Shown: positions 28,376 to 37,020, counted from the stretch's first letter. The stretch: DNA of 64,000 bases from Caldimonas thermodepolymerans (GCF_015476235.1 NZ_CP064338.1:2046001-2110000), one strand, 5' to 3'. Notes: a model not told the origin generated them from the sequence alone. A program made the numbers and translations.

Positions 28376-29686
28376 TCAGTTCAGCTCTTCCTTGCGGATG
28401 CGCACGATGGGCTGCAGCACCGTGGGCAGCGCCTCCATCTGAGCCATCGCGCGGTTCATGCGCCCTTCCTCGGTGTCGTGCGTCAGGATGATGAGGTCGG
28501 TCTGGTTCTCGTCGTCCCCCGCCTCGCGCTGCAGCACGGCATCGATCGAGATGTCGTGCTCGGCCAGGATGCCGGTGATGCGTGCCAGCACGCCGGCCTG
28601 GTCGGCCACGCGCAGCCGCAGGTAGAACGAGGTCACCACCTGGTCCATCGGCAGGACGGGCGTGTCGTCCAGCGCATGCGGCTGGAAGGCCAGGTACGGC
28701 ACGCGATGGTCCGGATCGGCGGTGTGCAGGCGCGTCACGTCCACCAGGTCGGCCACCACCGCCGAGGCGGTCGGCTCCGAGCCCGCGCCCTTGCCGTAGT
28801 ACAGGGTCGCGCCCACCGCGTCGCCATGGACGACGACGGCGTTCATCGCGCCCTCGACGTTGGCGATCAGGCGCGACTGCGGCACCAGCGTCGGGTGCAC
28901 GCGCAGTTCGATGCCGTGCTCGCGGCGCTTGGTGATGCCCAGCAGCTTGATGCGGTAGCCCAGCTGTTCGGCATAGGTGATGTCGGCCGCCTGCAGCTTG
29001 GTGATGCCCTCCACATAGGCCTTGTCGAACTGCACCGGCACCCCGAAGGCGATCGCGCTCATGATGGCCGCCTTGTGCGCCGCGTCGATGCCCTCGATGT
29101 CGAAGGTCGGGTCGGCCTCGGCATAGCCCAGGCGCTGGGCCTCCTTCAGCACGGTGTCGAAGTCCAGTCCGCGCGAGCGCATCTCGCTGAGGATGAAGTT
29201 GGTCGTGCCGTTGATGATCCCGGCGATCCACTGGATGCGGTTGGCGGTCAGCCCCTCGCGCAGCGCCTTGATGATCGGGATGCCGCCGGCCACGGCAGCC
29301 TCGAAGGCCACCATCACGCCCTTGGCGCTGGCCGCCTCGAAGATCTCGGTGCCATGCACCGCCAGCAGCGCCTTGTTGGCCGTCACGACGTGCTTGCCGG
29401 CCTCGATGGCCTTGAGCACCAGCTCCTTGGCGCGGGTCGTGCCGCCGATCAGCTCGACGACGATGTCGATCGCCGGGTCGGTCACCAGCGCGTCGAAATC
29501 GGTGGTCAGCTCGACATCGGAACCGAGCGCGGCGCGCGCCTTCTCGGGGTTGCGCACGGCCACGCGGGCGATCTCGATCCCGCGGCCGGCGCGACGCTGG
29601 ATTTCGGTCTGGTTGCGCTGCAGGACCTTGACGACACCGCTGGCGACGACGCCGGCGCCCAGCAATCCGATGCGGATGGGATTCAT
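28376..29686 (-). CDS. hom: Homoserine dehydrogenase
   Basis: A 436-residue NAD(P)-dependent enzyme reducing aspartate semialdehyde to homoserine. The dinucleotide-binding motif is GLLGAGVVASGVVKVL, the catalytic region has VVTANKALLAVHG, GIINGTTNFILSEM and EADPTFDIEGIDAAHK, and a C-terminal ACT domain (about 355-430, RVADQAGVLARITGILAEHD) implies feedback control by threonine. Confidence 0.96.
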   Translation of the reverse strand: MNPIRIGLLGAGVVASGVVKVLQRNQTEIQRRAGRGIEIARVAVRNPEKARAALGSDVELTTDFDALVTDPAIDIVVELIGGTTRAKELVLKAIEAGKHVVTANKALLAVHGTEIFEAASAKGVMVAFEAAVAGGIPIIKALREGLTANRIQWIAGIINGTTNFILSEMRSRGLDFDTVLKEAQRLGYAEADPTFDIEGIDAAHKAAIMSAIAFGVPVQFDKAYVEGITKLQAADITYAEQLGYRIKLLGITKRREHGIELRVHPTLVPQSRLIANVEGAMNAVVVHGDAVGATLYYGKGAGSEPTASAVVADLVDVTRLHTADPDHRVPYLAFQPHALDDTPVLPMDQVVTSFYLRLRVADQAGVLARITGILAEHDISIDAVLQREAGDDENQTDLIILTHDTEEGRMNRAMAQMEALPTVLQPIVRIRKEELN

Positions 29687-29707
29687 AGGAATGTGAACAG
29701 TGGAATT

Positions 29708-30934
29708 TCAGTAGGAATGACGTTTGCGGTAGTTCTCGAGGAAGCGCGCGATGCGTCCGAACGCCTCCGTCAGGTCGTCGGAGTTCGGCAGGAACACCAC
29801 CCGGAAGTGGTCCGGCTGCGGCCAGTTGAAGCCGGTGCCCTGCACGATCAGCACTTTTTCCTCGGCCAGCAGCTCGTAGGCGAACTGCTGGTCGTCCTGG
29901 ATCGGATAAACCTTCGGATCCAGCCGCGGGAACATGTACAGCGCCGCCTTCGGCTTGACGCAGCTGACGCCGGGGATCTCGGTCAGCAGCTGGTACGCCA
30001 GGTCGCGCTGGCGGCACAGGCGCCCGGTCGGCGCGACCAGGTCCTTGATGCTCTGGTAGCCGCCCAGCGCGGTCTGGATCGCCAGCTGCCCCGGCGTGTT
30101 GGCGCACAGGCGCATCGAGGCCAGCATGTTCAGGCCCTCGATGTAGTCCTGCGCGTGCTTCTTCTCGCCCGAGACCACCATCCAGCCAGCCCGGTAGCCG
30201 CAGGAGCGGTAGTTCTTCGACAGCCCGTTGAAGGTCACGAACAGCACGTCGTCGGCCAGCGAGGCGATGCTGGTGTGGGTGTTGCCGTCGTAGAGCGTCT
30301 TGTCGTAGATCTCGTCGGCGAAGATGATCAGCTGGTGCTGGCGCGCCACCTCGACCAGCTCCTTCAGCAGCGCTTCCGGGTACAGCGCGCCGGTCGGGTT
30401 GTTGGGGTTGATCACCACCAGCGCCTTGGTGCGCGGCGTGATCTTGGCCTTGATGTCGGCCACGTCGGGCAGCCAGTCGGACTGCTCGTCGCACATGTAG
30501 TGCACCGGCGTGCCGCCCGACAGCGACACCACCGCGGTGTACAGCGGATAGTCGGGCGCCGGGATCAGGACCTCGTCGCCGTTGTTGAGCAGCGCGTTCA
30601 TCGCCATGCCGATCAGCTCGGAGGCGCCGTTGCCGAGGAACACGTCGTCGACGGTCACACCGCGGATGTTCTTTTCCTGCGTGTAGTGCACGACCGCCTT
30701 GCGCGGCGCGAACAGGCCCTTGGAGTCGGTGTAGCCGGCCGTGTGCGGGACGTTGCGGATCATGTCCTGCACGATCTCCTCGGGCGGCTCCAGGCCGAAC
30801 GCGGCGAGGTTGCCGATGTTCAGCTTGATGATCTTGTGGCCCTCTTCCTCCATCTGGCGTGCCTTCTCCAGCACAGGCCCCCGGATGTCGTAACAGACGT
30901 TGGCGAGCTTGGCGGACTTGGACACAGGCTTCAC
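29708..30934 (-). CDS. AlaA-like pyridoxal-phosphate aminotransferase
   Basis: A class I aminotransferase of 408 residues from a GTG at 30934 that has GGAGG just upstream. Landmarks are LNIGNLAAFGLEPPEEI, VINPNNPTGALY, ADEIYDKTLYDG and the PLP lysine in NGLSKNYRSCGYRAGW. It is closest to the AlaA/AlaC alanine-glutamate aminotransferases. It sits directly upstream of hom and thrC with a 21-bp gap, an order common in Burkholderiales, so it is probably the first gene of that operon. Confidence 0.87.
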   Translation of the reverse strand: MKPVSKSAKLANVCYDIRGPVLEKARQMEEEGHKIIKLNIGNLAAFGLEPPEEIVQDMIRNVPHTAGYTDSKGLFAPRKAVVHYTQEKNIRGVTVDDVFLGNGASELIGMAMNALLNNGDEVLIPAPDYPLYTAVVSLSGGTPVHYMCDEQSDWLPDVADIKAKITPRTKALVVINPNNPTGALYPEALLKELVEVARQHQLIIFADEIYDKTLYDGNTHTSIASLADDVLFVTFNGLSKNYRSCGYRAGWMVVSGEKKHAQDYIEGLNMLASMRLCANTPGQLAIQTALGGYQSIKDLVAPTGRLCRQRDLAYQLLTEIPGVSCVKPKAALYMFPRLDPKVYPIQDDQQFAYELLAEEKVLIVQGTGFNWPQPDHFRVVFLPNSDDLTEAFGRIARFLENYRKRHSY

Positions 30935-31001
30935 GGGAACCTCCGCAGGTGGAAAGACCGGCACCAGCAGGGATTTGGGGCCGATGCTGCAGTGCAAAAC
31001 C

Positions 31002-31007
31002 TATAAT
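31002..31007 (+). promoter_or_regulatory. TATAAT -10 element upstream of the Mth938-like gene
   Basis: An exact TATAAT hexamer in the 149-bp gap between the aminotransferase and the Mth938-like gene. The only -35-like match, TTGGGG at 30975, is 21 bp away, so strength is uncertain. AT-rich DNA on the same spot may also serve the divergent aminotransferase. Confidence 0.5.
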
Positions 31008-31083
31008 TTAACCACACGTATCTCCCGTGCCGCAGGCGCATTCCCCTCCTTGCCGCGCATCCGCGCATGTTTCTGACGTCATC

Positions 31084-31458
31084 GTGAAACTGCAGCCCGA
31101 CCGGATCGATTCCGCCAACGTGATCGGCGCTCACGGCCCCGAAGGCGTGACCGTCAACGGCCAGCTGCATCGCAGCAGCATCGTCGTGCCCTTCCGGGGG
31201 GACGTCGCGGCCTGGCCGTGCACGCGCGTCGAAGACCTGCGCGCCGAGCACTTCGAACAGGTGGCGCGACTGCAGCCGGAGGTGGTGCTGTTCGGCAGCG
31301 GGCCGAAGCTGCAGTTCGCCCGGCCCGAGACCCTGCGCCCGCTGATCGAGCGCGGCATCGGCATCGAGACGATGGACACGGGGGCGGCCTGCCGCACCTA
31401 CAACATCCTCGTGTCCGAGGGGCGCTCGGTGGTGGCCGCCCTGCTGCTCGCCGAATGA
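31084..31458 (+). CDS. Mth938-like domain protein (DUF498/DUF598)
   Basis: A 124-residue soluble protein with the family pattern: KLQPDR at the N-terminus, a central strand EVVLFGSGPKLQF, and GIGIETMDTGAACRTYNIL with the conserved MDTxAACRTYN segment. The function is unknown in bacteria; the eukaryotic homologue AAMDC/NDUFAF3-type fold is linked to respiratory complex assembly in some cases. The GTG at 31084 gives the usual family length; a GTG at 31027 would add 19 residues. Confidence 0.8.
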   Translation: MKLQPDRIDSANVIGAHGPEGVTVNGQLHRSSIVVPFRGDVAAWPCTRVEDLRAEHFEQVARLQPEVVLFGSGPKLQFARPETLRPLIERGIGIETMDTGAACRTYNILVSEGRSVVAALLLAE

Positions 31459-31491
31459 ACGCCGCCGGCCCCGTACAAGCCCGCACGGAGC

Positions 31492-31518
31492 TTGGGACTT
31501 GACGGGAGCCGGTATAAT
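31492..31518 (+). promoter_or_regulatory. Promoter of the bcp gene
   Basis: An exact TATAAT at 31513-31518 with TTGGGA at 31492-31497 (15-bp spacer), 43 bp before the bcp start. The TTGACG at 31499 is too close to act as its -35. Confidence 0.6.
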
Positions 31519-31561
31519 CAAGTGCTACGCCGCACAGGCGCACCACTTCAAATAAACCTAC

Positions 31562-32038
31562 ATGACGCCAGCTCTGAATAAACCCCTTCCGGAATTTGAA
31601 GCGCTCGCGACTGGCGGTGTGAAGTACACGCCGCAGGCTTATGCCGGGCAGACGGTCGTGCTGTACTTTTACCCCAAGGACAATACTCCAGGCTGCACCA
31701 CCGAGGCGATGCAATTCCGCGACAGGCACAAGGACTTCGTGAAGGCCGGTGCCGTGGTGTTCGGAGTCTCGCGCGACAACATGGCCTCGCACGACAAGTT
31801 CAAGGCCAACCTCGACCTGCCGTTCGAACTGATCGCCGACACCGAAGAAAAGCTCTGTCACATGTTCGGCGTGGTGAAGAACAAGATCATGTACGGCAAG
31901 AAGGTCAAGGGCATCGAGCGCAGCACCTTCGTGATCGACGGCGACGGCATCCTGCGCCATGAATGGCGCGGCATCAAGGTCGCCGGCCACGTCGAGGAAG
32001 TGCTCAAGGCCGTCAAGGCCCTCAAGAAGGCTGCCTGA
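31562..32038 (+). CDS. bcp: Thioredoxin-dependent peroxiredoxin (Bcp/PrxQ type)
   Basis: A 158-residue cytoplasmic peroxidase reducing H2O2 and organic peroxides. The peroxidatic Cys45 is in KDNTPGCTTEAMQF. The second Cys found five residues later in E. coli Bcp is replaced by Met50; Cys99 (EEKLCHMFG) could be the resolving cysteine, or the enzyme may act as a 1-Cys type. The C-terminal GIERSTFVIDGDG is typical. Confidence 0.93.
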   Translation: MTPALNKPLPEFEALATGGVKYTPQAYAGQTVVLYFYPKDNTPGCTTEAMQFRDRHKDFVKAGAVVFGVSRDNMASHDKFKANLDLPFELIADTEEKLCHMFGVVKNKIMYGKKVKGIERSTFVIDGDGILRHEWRGIKVAGHVEEVLKAVKALKKAA

Positions 32039-32077
32039 GCGCCGTGGCGCGGCCGCCGCGCCGCACGCGCGACGCCG

Positions 32078-32113
32078 TTGATCCCGTATTCGACTTGTGC
32101 ATAATGGGCCCAT
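32078..32113 (+). promoter_or_regulatory. Promoter with palindrome over the predicted start site
   Basis: TTGATC (32078-32083), a 16-bp spacer and CATAAT (32100-32105) form a reasonable sigma-70 promoter. The perfect 10-bp palindrome ATGGGCCCAT (32104-32113) overlaps the end of the -10 and the predicted start site near 32112. It could be an operator. Confidence 0.5.
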
Positions 32114-32134
32114 GCCCTTGCGCTGGACTCAAGC

Positions 32135-32188
32135 ATGAATCGCAAAGCCGCACAGCTTGCTGTGCGGCTTTTTGTTTTCGCAGCCTGA
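32135..32188 (+). CDS. Possible 17-residue leader peptide overlapping a terminator
   Basis: ATG at 32135 opens the frame MNRKAAQLAVRLFVFAA, ending with TGA at 32186-32188, 22 bp before phoH. The codons run straight through the terminator hairpin at 32144-32176, so ribosomes on this frame would prevent the hairpin from forming. That is the geometry of a translation-coupled attenuator. The upstream ribosome binding site is weak (ggac). Translation is unproven, and the frame may be a by-product of the hairpin. Confidence 0.35.
   Translation: MNRKAAQLAVRLFVFAA
32144..32176 (+). terminator. Rho-independent terminator between bcp and phoH
   Basis: A perfect 12-bp stem aaagccgcacag / ctgtgcggcttt with a cttg loop is followed by ttgtttt. 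This is a strong intrinsic terminator. With the promoter at 32078-32105 it would define a short RNA of about 65 nt, or it attenuates phoH. Confidence 0.8.
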
Positions 32189-32210
32189 CGCCCGACATCG
32201 TCACTTCGCA

Positions 32211-33860
32211 ATGCCACTGCCGAAACCTCCTGCCAAAAAGGCCACCATCCTGTCCCTTGCCGACATCGACGCCCAGGCTGCGCCGCGGGCGGCGAAACGT
32301 TCCTCCAAGGCAGAGCCGGCATCGCCTGCAGTGCTCGACCTGTTCGACCCGGTCGAGAAGCACCTTCCGGTGACGCGTCCGCCGCAGCAGGCCAGGCCCG
32401 CCGCCCCGGCCCCGGCCAAGTCCCCCGCCCGCGCCCGCTCGGGCAGCTCCCGGCGCACCGCCCCGGCAGGCCCCAAGCGGCTGTTCGTGCTGGACACCAA
32501 CGTGCTGATGCACGATCCGATGTCGCTGTTCCGCTTCGACGAACACGACATCTACCTGCCGATGGTCACGCTCGAGGAACTCGACAGCCACAAGCGCGGC
32601 ATGTCCGAGGTGGCCCGCAACGCACGCCAGGTCAGCCGCGAACTGGATGCCCTGGTGGCCGGCCACCCGGGCCAGATGCCCGAGGAGGGCATCCCGCTGT
32701 CGCGCACCGGCCACCGCGAAGCCGGCGGCCACCTGTTCTTCCAGACCCAGCTGCTCAACGTCGAGCTGCCGGACAGCCTGCCACGCGGCAAGGCCGACAA
32801 CCAGATCCTCGGCGTGGTGCGCGCGCTGCGCGAGCAGCATCCGGAGCGCGACGTCACGCTGGTGTCCAAGGACATCAACATGCGCATCAAGGCGCGTGCC
32901 CTGGGACTGCCGGCCGAGGACTACTACAACGACAAGACGCTGGACGACGTCGACCTGCTCTACACCGGCGTGATGGCGCTGCCCCCGGACTTCTGGGAGC
33001 GTCACGGCAAGACGATGGAGAGCTGGCAGCAAGGCGGCTATACCTACTACCGCATCAGCGGCCCGCTGGTGCCCAGCCTGCTGATCAACCAGTTCGTCTA
33101 CCTGGAAGCACCCGGCGTCGCGCCGCTGTACGCCAAGGTCACCGAGATCACCGGCAAGACCGCGGTGCTGCGCACGCTCAAGGAGTACACGCACCAGAAG
33201 AATGCGGTCTGGGGCGTGGTCGCACGCAACCGCGAGCAGAACTTCGCGCTCAACCTGCTGATGGACCCGGAGTGCGACTTCGTGACCCTGACCGGCACGG
33301 CCGGTACCGGCAAGACGCTGATGACGCTGGCCGCAGGCCTGAGCCAGGTGCTCGATGAACGCCGCTACACCGAGATCATCGTCACGCGGGTGACGGTGCC
33401 CGTGGGCGAGGACATCGGCTACCTGCCCGGCACCGAGGAAGAGAAGATGTCGCCCTGGATGGGCGCGCTGGACGACAACCTGGAGGTGCTCGCCAAGGCC
33501 GACACCGGTGCCGGCGAATGGGGCCGCGCGGCGACCAACGAGCTGGTGCGCTCGAAGATCAAGATCAAGAGCCTGAACTTCATGCGCGGGCGCACCTTCC
33601 TGAACAAGTACGTCATCATCGACGAGGCACAGAACCTCACGCCCAAGCAGATGAAGACGCTGATCACGCGCGCCGGCCCGGGCACCAAGATCGTCTGCCT
33701 GGGCAACCTGGCGCAGATCGACACGCCCTACCTGACCGAAGGCAGCTCGGGGCTGACCTACGTGGTCGACCGCTTCAAGGGCTGGCCGCACAGCGGCCAC
33801 GTCACGCTGGCTCGTGGCGAGCGCTCGCGGCTGGCGGACTTCGCCAGCGACGTGCTCTGA
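32211..33860 (+). CDS. PIN-domain PhoH-family ATPase
   Basis: A 549-residue protein. After a basic, Pro/Ala-rich N-terminal segment (1-85) comes a PIN-type nuclease domain (from LFVLDTNVLMHDP, about 88-230, with VTLEELD and VSKDINMRIKA). A PhoH ATPase domain follows, with Walker A LTGTAGTGKTLMT at about 360 and Walker B VIIDEAQNLTPKQM. Such PhoH2-like PIN-ATPase fusions have been reported as RNA helicase/RNases (from memory). The start at 32211 is chosen because it follows the terminator; the frame extends 18 codons upstream through it. Confidence 0.9.
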   Translation: MPLPKPPAKKATILSLADIDAQAAPRAAKRSSKAEPASPAVLDLFDPVEKHLPVTRPPQQARPAAPAPAKSPARARSGSSRRTAPAGPKRLFVLDTNVLMHDPMSLFRFDEHDIYLPMVTLEELDSHKRGMSEVARNARQVSRELDALVAGHPGQMPEEGIPLSRTGHREAGGHLFFQTQLLNVELPDSLPRGKADNQILGVVRALREQHPERDVTLVSKDINMRIKARALGLPAEDYYNDKTLDDVDLLYTGVMALPPDFWERHGKTMESWQQGGYTYYRISGPLVPSLLINQFVYLEAPGVAPLYAKVTEITGKTAVLRTLKEYTHQKNAVWGVVARNREQNFALNLLMDPECDFVTLTGTAGTGKTLMTLAAGLSQVLDERRYTEIIVTRVTVPVGEDIGYLPGTEEEKMSPWMGALDDNLEVLAKADTGAGEWGRAATNELVRSKIKIKSLNFMRGRTFLNKYVIIDEAQNLTPKQMKTLITRAGPGTKIVCLGNLAQIDTPYLTEGSSGLTYVVDRFKGWPHSGHVTLARGERSRLADFASDVL

Positions 33861-33883
33861 CGCCCCTGGCCTGCAGGTGCGCA

Positions 33884-33907
33884 AACGGCTCCCCCCGGGG
33901 AGCCGTT
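33884..33907. terminator. Bidirectional hairpin between phoH and dnaB
   Basis: An 11-bp perfect stem aacggctcccc / ggggagccgtt with a 2-base cc centre, between the convergent phoH and dnaB genes. There is no long T-run on either side. Confidence 0.55.
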
Positions 33908-33935
33908 CCTTCCTGGGGCAAGGCCTCGCGGCGCC

Positions 33936-35372
33936 TCAGTACTCGTCGCCGCCGAAGCTGCCGGGAGCCAGGTTCTCGAACTTGGTCAGCGGCTTCAGGA
34001 AGGCCAGCTTCACGGTGCCCACCGGGCCGTTACGCTGCTTGCCGATGATGATCTCGGCGACGCCCGGCTCCTTGCAGGCTTCCTTGGTGTAGTACTCGTC
34101 GCGGTAGATGAACATGATCACGTCCGCGTCCTGCTCGATGGCGCCCGATTCGCGCAGGTCGGACATCATCGGCCGCTTGTCGGTGCGCGATTCCACGCTG
34201 CGGTTGAGCTGCGACAGCGCGATCACCGGGCAGCGCAGCTCCTTGGCCAGCGCCTTGAGGCCGCGCGAGATCTCGCCGATCACGGTCGCCCGGTTCTCCT
34301 CGCTGGTGTTGCTGCTGCCGCTCATCAGCTGCAGGTAGTCGACCACGATCAGGCCGAGCTGGCCGCACTGGCGCGCCTGGCGCCGCGCCCGGGCACGCAG
34401 CTCGCTCGGCGACAGGCCCGGCGTCTCGTCGATGAAGATGCTGGCGTTGCGCAGCCGCTCCACCGCCTCCGACAGGCGCGACCATTCGTCGTCGCGCAAG
34501 GCGCCGGTGCGCAGGTGCTGCTGGTCGATGCGGCCGAGCGAACCGACCACCCGCAGCGCCAGCTGGGCCGCCCCCATTTCCATCGAGAACACCACCACCG
34601 GCAGCCCCTCGTTGACCGCCACGTGCTCGGCGATGTTCAGCGCGAACGCGGTCTTGCCCATCGACGGGCGCGCCGCCAGGATGATCAGGTCGCCCGGCTG
34701 CAGGCCGGCCGTCATGCGGTCCAGGTCGAAGAAGCCGGTACGCACGCCCGTGACATCCTCGGCACCGTTCTCGGCCAGTTCCTGCACCCGGTCCAGCAGC
34801 TCGACGACCAGGGAGTCCATCGAATGGAAGCCTTGCTTGGCGCGCGAGCCCTCCTCGCCGATCTTGAAGATCTTGCCCTCGGCCTCGTCGAGGATCTGCG
34901 ACACCGGCCGGCCCTGCGGGTTGAAGGCCGCGGTGGCGATCTCGTCGCTGGCAGCCACCAGCTTGCGCAGCACGGCGCGCTCGCGCACGATCTCGGCATA
35001 GCGGCGCAGGTTCGCGGCGCTGGGCACGCTCTGGGCCAGCGCGTTCAGGTACTGCAGGCCACCGCACTCCTCGGCCTTGCCCAGGCTCTGCAGGTGCTCG
35101 TAGACGGTGATCACGTCGGCCGGCTTGCTGGCGTTGATCAGCGCCCCGATCGCCGTGTAGATCAGGCGGTGCTCGTAGCGGTAGAAGTCGCTGTCGGTCA
35201 GCAGGTCGCCCGCCCGGTCCCAGGCGCCGTTGTCCAGCAGCAGGCCGCCCAGCACGCTCTGCTCTGCCTCGATCGAATGCGGCGGCACGCGCAGGCGCGC
35301 GACCTCGTCGTCGGCGCCGCCGCTGCGCGGCGCCGCCCCAGGAAATTCGGTACCGCTCGGGATGGCAGACAT
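33936..35372 (-). CDS. dnaB: Replicative DNA helicase DnaB
   Basis: A 478-residue hexameric helicase. The N-terminal domain (VPPHSIEAEQSVLGGLLLD) is followed by a linker and a RecA-type ATPase with Walker A ILAARPSMGKTAFALN (about 240), Walker B GLIVVDYLQLM (about 340), and the conserved RESGAIEQDADVIMF. Normal length with no intein. It is the last gene of the rpsF-priB-rpsR-rplI-dnaB order, but a strong terminator separates it from rplI. Confidence 0.97.
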   Translation of the reverse strand: MSAIPSGTEFPGAAPRSGGADDEVARLRVPPHSIEAEQSVLGGLLLDNGAWDRAGDLLTDSDFYRYEHRLIYTAIGALINASKPADVITVYEHLQSLGKAEECGGLQYLNALAQSVPSAANLRRYAEIVRERAVLRKLVAASDEIATAAFNPQGRPVSQILDEAEGKIFKIGEEGSRAKQGFHSMDSLVVELLDRVQELAENGAEDVTGVRTGFFDLDRMTAGLQPGDLIILAARPSMGKTAFALNIAEHVAVNEGLPVVVFSMEMGAAQLALRVVGSLGRIDQQHLRTGALRDDEWSRLSEAVERLRNASIFIDETPGLSPSELRARARRQARQCGQLGLIVVDYLQLMSGSSNTSEENRATVIGEISRGLKALAKELRCPVIALSQLNRSVESRTDKRPMMSDLRESGAIEQDADVIMFIYRDEYYTKEACKEPGVAEIIIGKQRNGPVGTVKLAFLKPLTKFENLAPGSFGGDEY

Positions 35373-35421
35373 AAGGCAAAGAGCTTAGGACCAGCCCCCT
35401 GGCATGGCAAGGGAACAAGTC

Positions 35422-35430
35422 TGTGGACAA
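35422..35430 (-). promoter_or_regulatory. DnaA-box-like site upstream of dnaB
   Basis: TTGTCCACA on the minus strand differs from the DnaA box TTATCCACA at one position. It lies 50 bp before the dnaB start codon, in the region where a dnaB promoter must be. Confidence 0.3.
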
Positions 35431-35471
35431 ACGTTGGACAGCCTGGGGATGAAGCCCCGGGGCCGCCCCGG

Positions 35472-35503
35472 AAAAGCAAAAGGCCGGTCTTGCGACCGGC
35501 CTT
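35472..35503 (-). terminator. Rho-independent terminator after rplI
   Basis: On the minus strand a perfect 10-bp stem aaggccggtc / gaccggcctt with a 4-base loop is followed by ttgctttt. It lies between rplI and dnaB. Confidence 0.8.
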
Positions 35504-35531
35504 GCCAGGACTGCAGCAGCCGCGAGGCGCC

Positions 35532-35984
35532 TCAGTCGGACTCGGGCACCACGCTGACGGTGATGTCGACCACGACATCGGTGTGCAGCGCCACCGACAC
35601 CGGGTGCTCGCCGACGGTCTTGAGCGGGCCGGTGGGCAGGCGGACCTGCGCCTTGGCGACCTCGAAGCCCAGCTTGCCCAGGCCTTGCGCGATGTCGTAG
35701 GTGGTCACGGAACCGAACAGGCGGCCGTCGACGCCGGCCTTCTGGGCGATCTGGACCGTGATGCCGGACAGCTTCTCGGCCTGCGCCTGGGCCGCTGCCA
35801 GCTTCTCGGCCGCAGCCTTCTCGAGCTCGGCGCGCTTGGCTTCGAATTCCTTGATGGCCGCTTCGGTGGCACGACGGGCGGTGCCGGTCGGGATCAGGTA
35901 GTTGCGGGCATAGCCGTCCTTCACCTTGACCACGTCGCCCAGGTTGCCGAGGTTGGCCACTTTTTCGAGCAGGATCACTTGCAT
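35532..35984 (-). CDS. rplI: Ribosomal protein bL9
   Basis: A 150-residue 50S subunit protein. The N-terminal domain [22 protein letters not shown] with [11 protein letters not shown] is diagnostic; a long helix (about 40-75) connects to the C-terminal rRNA-binding domain. It is 12 bp downstream of rpsR and followed by a terminator. Confidence 0.97.
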   Translation of the reverse strand: MQVILLEKVANLGNLGDVVKVKDGYARNYLIPTGTARRATEAAIKEFEAKRAELEKAAAEKLAAAQAQAEKLSGITVQIAQKAGVDGRLFGSVTTYDIAQGLGKLGFEVAKAQVRLPTGPLKTVGEHPVSVALHTDVVVDITVSVVPESD

Positions 35985-35996
35985 TGTTCGGGCTCC

Positions 35997-36281
35997 TCAG
36001 ACCTTGTGCTGGTCGGTGTACGGCAGCAGCGCCAGGAAACGGGCGCGCTTGATGGCCGTCGACAGCTGGCGCTGGTAGATGGCGCGGGTGCCGGTCAGGC
36101 GGGCCGGGATGATCTTGCCGTTCTCGCCGATGAAGTCGCGCAGGGTATCGACGTCCTTGTAGTCGATCTCTTCAACGCCGGCGACGGTGAAGCGGCAGAA
36201 ACGCTTGCGCTTGAACAGCAGGGACTGCTGGTTGCGACGACCTTTGCGGTCCTTGGAAAACTTGCTACGGGGCGGGGGCAT
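35997..36281 (-). CDS. rpsR: Ribosomal protein bS18
   Basis: A 94-residue 30S protein, partner of S6. The pattern [20 protein letters not shown] then [19 protein letters not shown] is that of S18, with a slightly long basic N-terminus ([19 protein letters not shown]) as in other Burkholderiales. Confidence 0.97.
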   Translation of the reverse strand: MPPPRSKFSKDRKGRRNQQSLLFKRKRFCRFTVAGVEEIDYKDVDTLRDFIGENGKIIPARLTGTRAIYQRQLSTAIKRARFLALLPYTDQHKV

Positions 36282-36328
36282 GACGACCTCCTAAATGTCT
36301 ATCTGTCGATCCGAATACAAAGCGTGGT

Positions 36329-36610
36329 TCAGAGAAGCTCGGTGATGTGGAACACCACCCCGCGACCGTTGCGCTGCGCAGCGAGGAAGCCGGCGAACTG
36401 CTGGGGCACGCCCAGCTCGATCCGGTTCAGGCGCTCTGCCATCGGCCCGATCACCACCGACCTCAGCTCCATGCGGACCTGGCGGGGGTGCCCGGCTTCC
36501 GTCACCGTCGACTCGTGCGCCAGGCGCAGGTCGAGGGCCGGAAGGCCGGCGGGCGTGTAGCGCATGCCACCACGCTCGACGATGCTTGCACTCAGAACCA
36601 GCCGGTTCAT
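36329..36610 (-). CDS. priB: Primosomal replication protein N (PriB)
   Basis: A 93-residue OB-fold single-stranded-DNA-binding protein for replication restart. It begins MNRLVLSASIVERGGMRYTPAG and contains LDLRLAHES and VRMELRSVVIGPMAERL, as in betaproteobacterial PriB. The ATG at 36610 is preferred to an adjacent in-frame TTG. It lies between rpsF and rpsR. Confidence 0.92.
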   Translation of the reverse strand: MNRLVLSASIVERGGMRYTPAGLPALDLRLAHESTVTEAGHPRQVRMELRSVVIGPMAERLNRIELGVPQQFAGFLAAQRNGRGVVFHITELL

Positions 36611-36651
36611 CAAGCCGCGTCGATGCAGGGGCTACGGCCGCAGCCTCGCCG

Positions 36652-37020
36652 TCAGGCCGACGCTTCCTGTTGCGCCTTCTTCGCCTCTTCCTTCTCGACC
36701 GCCTTCATCATCACGGACGGGGCGGTTTCGGCCTTGCTCTTCTGCACCGTCAGGTGGCGCAGCACGGCGTCGTTGAAGCGGAAGGCGGTTTCCAGCTCTT
36801 GCAGCGTTTCCTTGCTGCACTCGATGTTGAGGCAGACGTAGTGCGCTTTGGCGAGCTTCTGGATCATGTAGGCCAGCTGGCGGCGGCCCCAGTCCTCGAC
36901 ACGGTGGACCTTGCCACCGGCGTTGGTCAAGACGTTCTTGTAACGCTCGACCATCGCACCGACCTGCTCGCTTTGATCCGGATGGATCAGCAAGACGATT
37001 TCATAGTGACGCATGAACAC
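36652..37020 (-). CDS. rpsF: Ribosomal protein bS6
   Basis: A 122-residue 30S protein that pairs with S18. [17 protein letters not shown] follows three residues after the start; [19 protein letters not shown] is the S6 core. The C-terminus is an Ala/Lys/Glu tail. It is the first gene of its operon. Confidence 0.96.
   Translation of the reverse strand: MFMRHYEIVLLIHPDQSEQVGAMVERYKNVLTNAGGKVHRVEDWGRRQLAYMIQKLAKAHYVCLNIECSKETLQELETAFRFNDAVLRHLTVQKSKAETAPSVMMKAVEKEEAKKAQQEASA

Noticed and set aside
31499-31518. TTGACG-TATAAT as a promoter pair for bcp
   Set aside because: The two hexamers are only 8 bp apart, far too close for a sigma-70 promoter. The more distant TTGGGA is the better -35 candidate.
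34030-35430. Second long minus-strand frame over dnaB
   Set aside because: It is an alternative frame of dnaB with Arg/Ala/Gly-rich shadow composition, while the DnaB frame matches the family from end to end.
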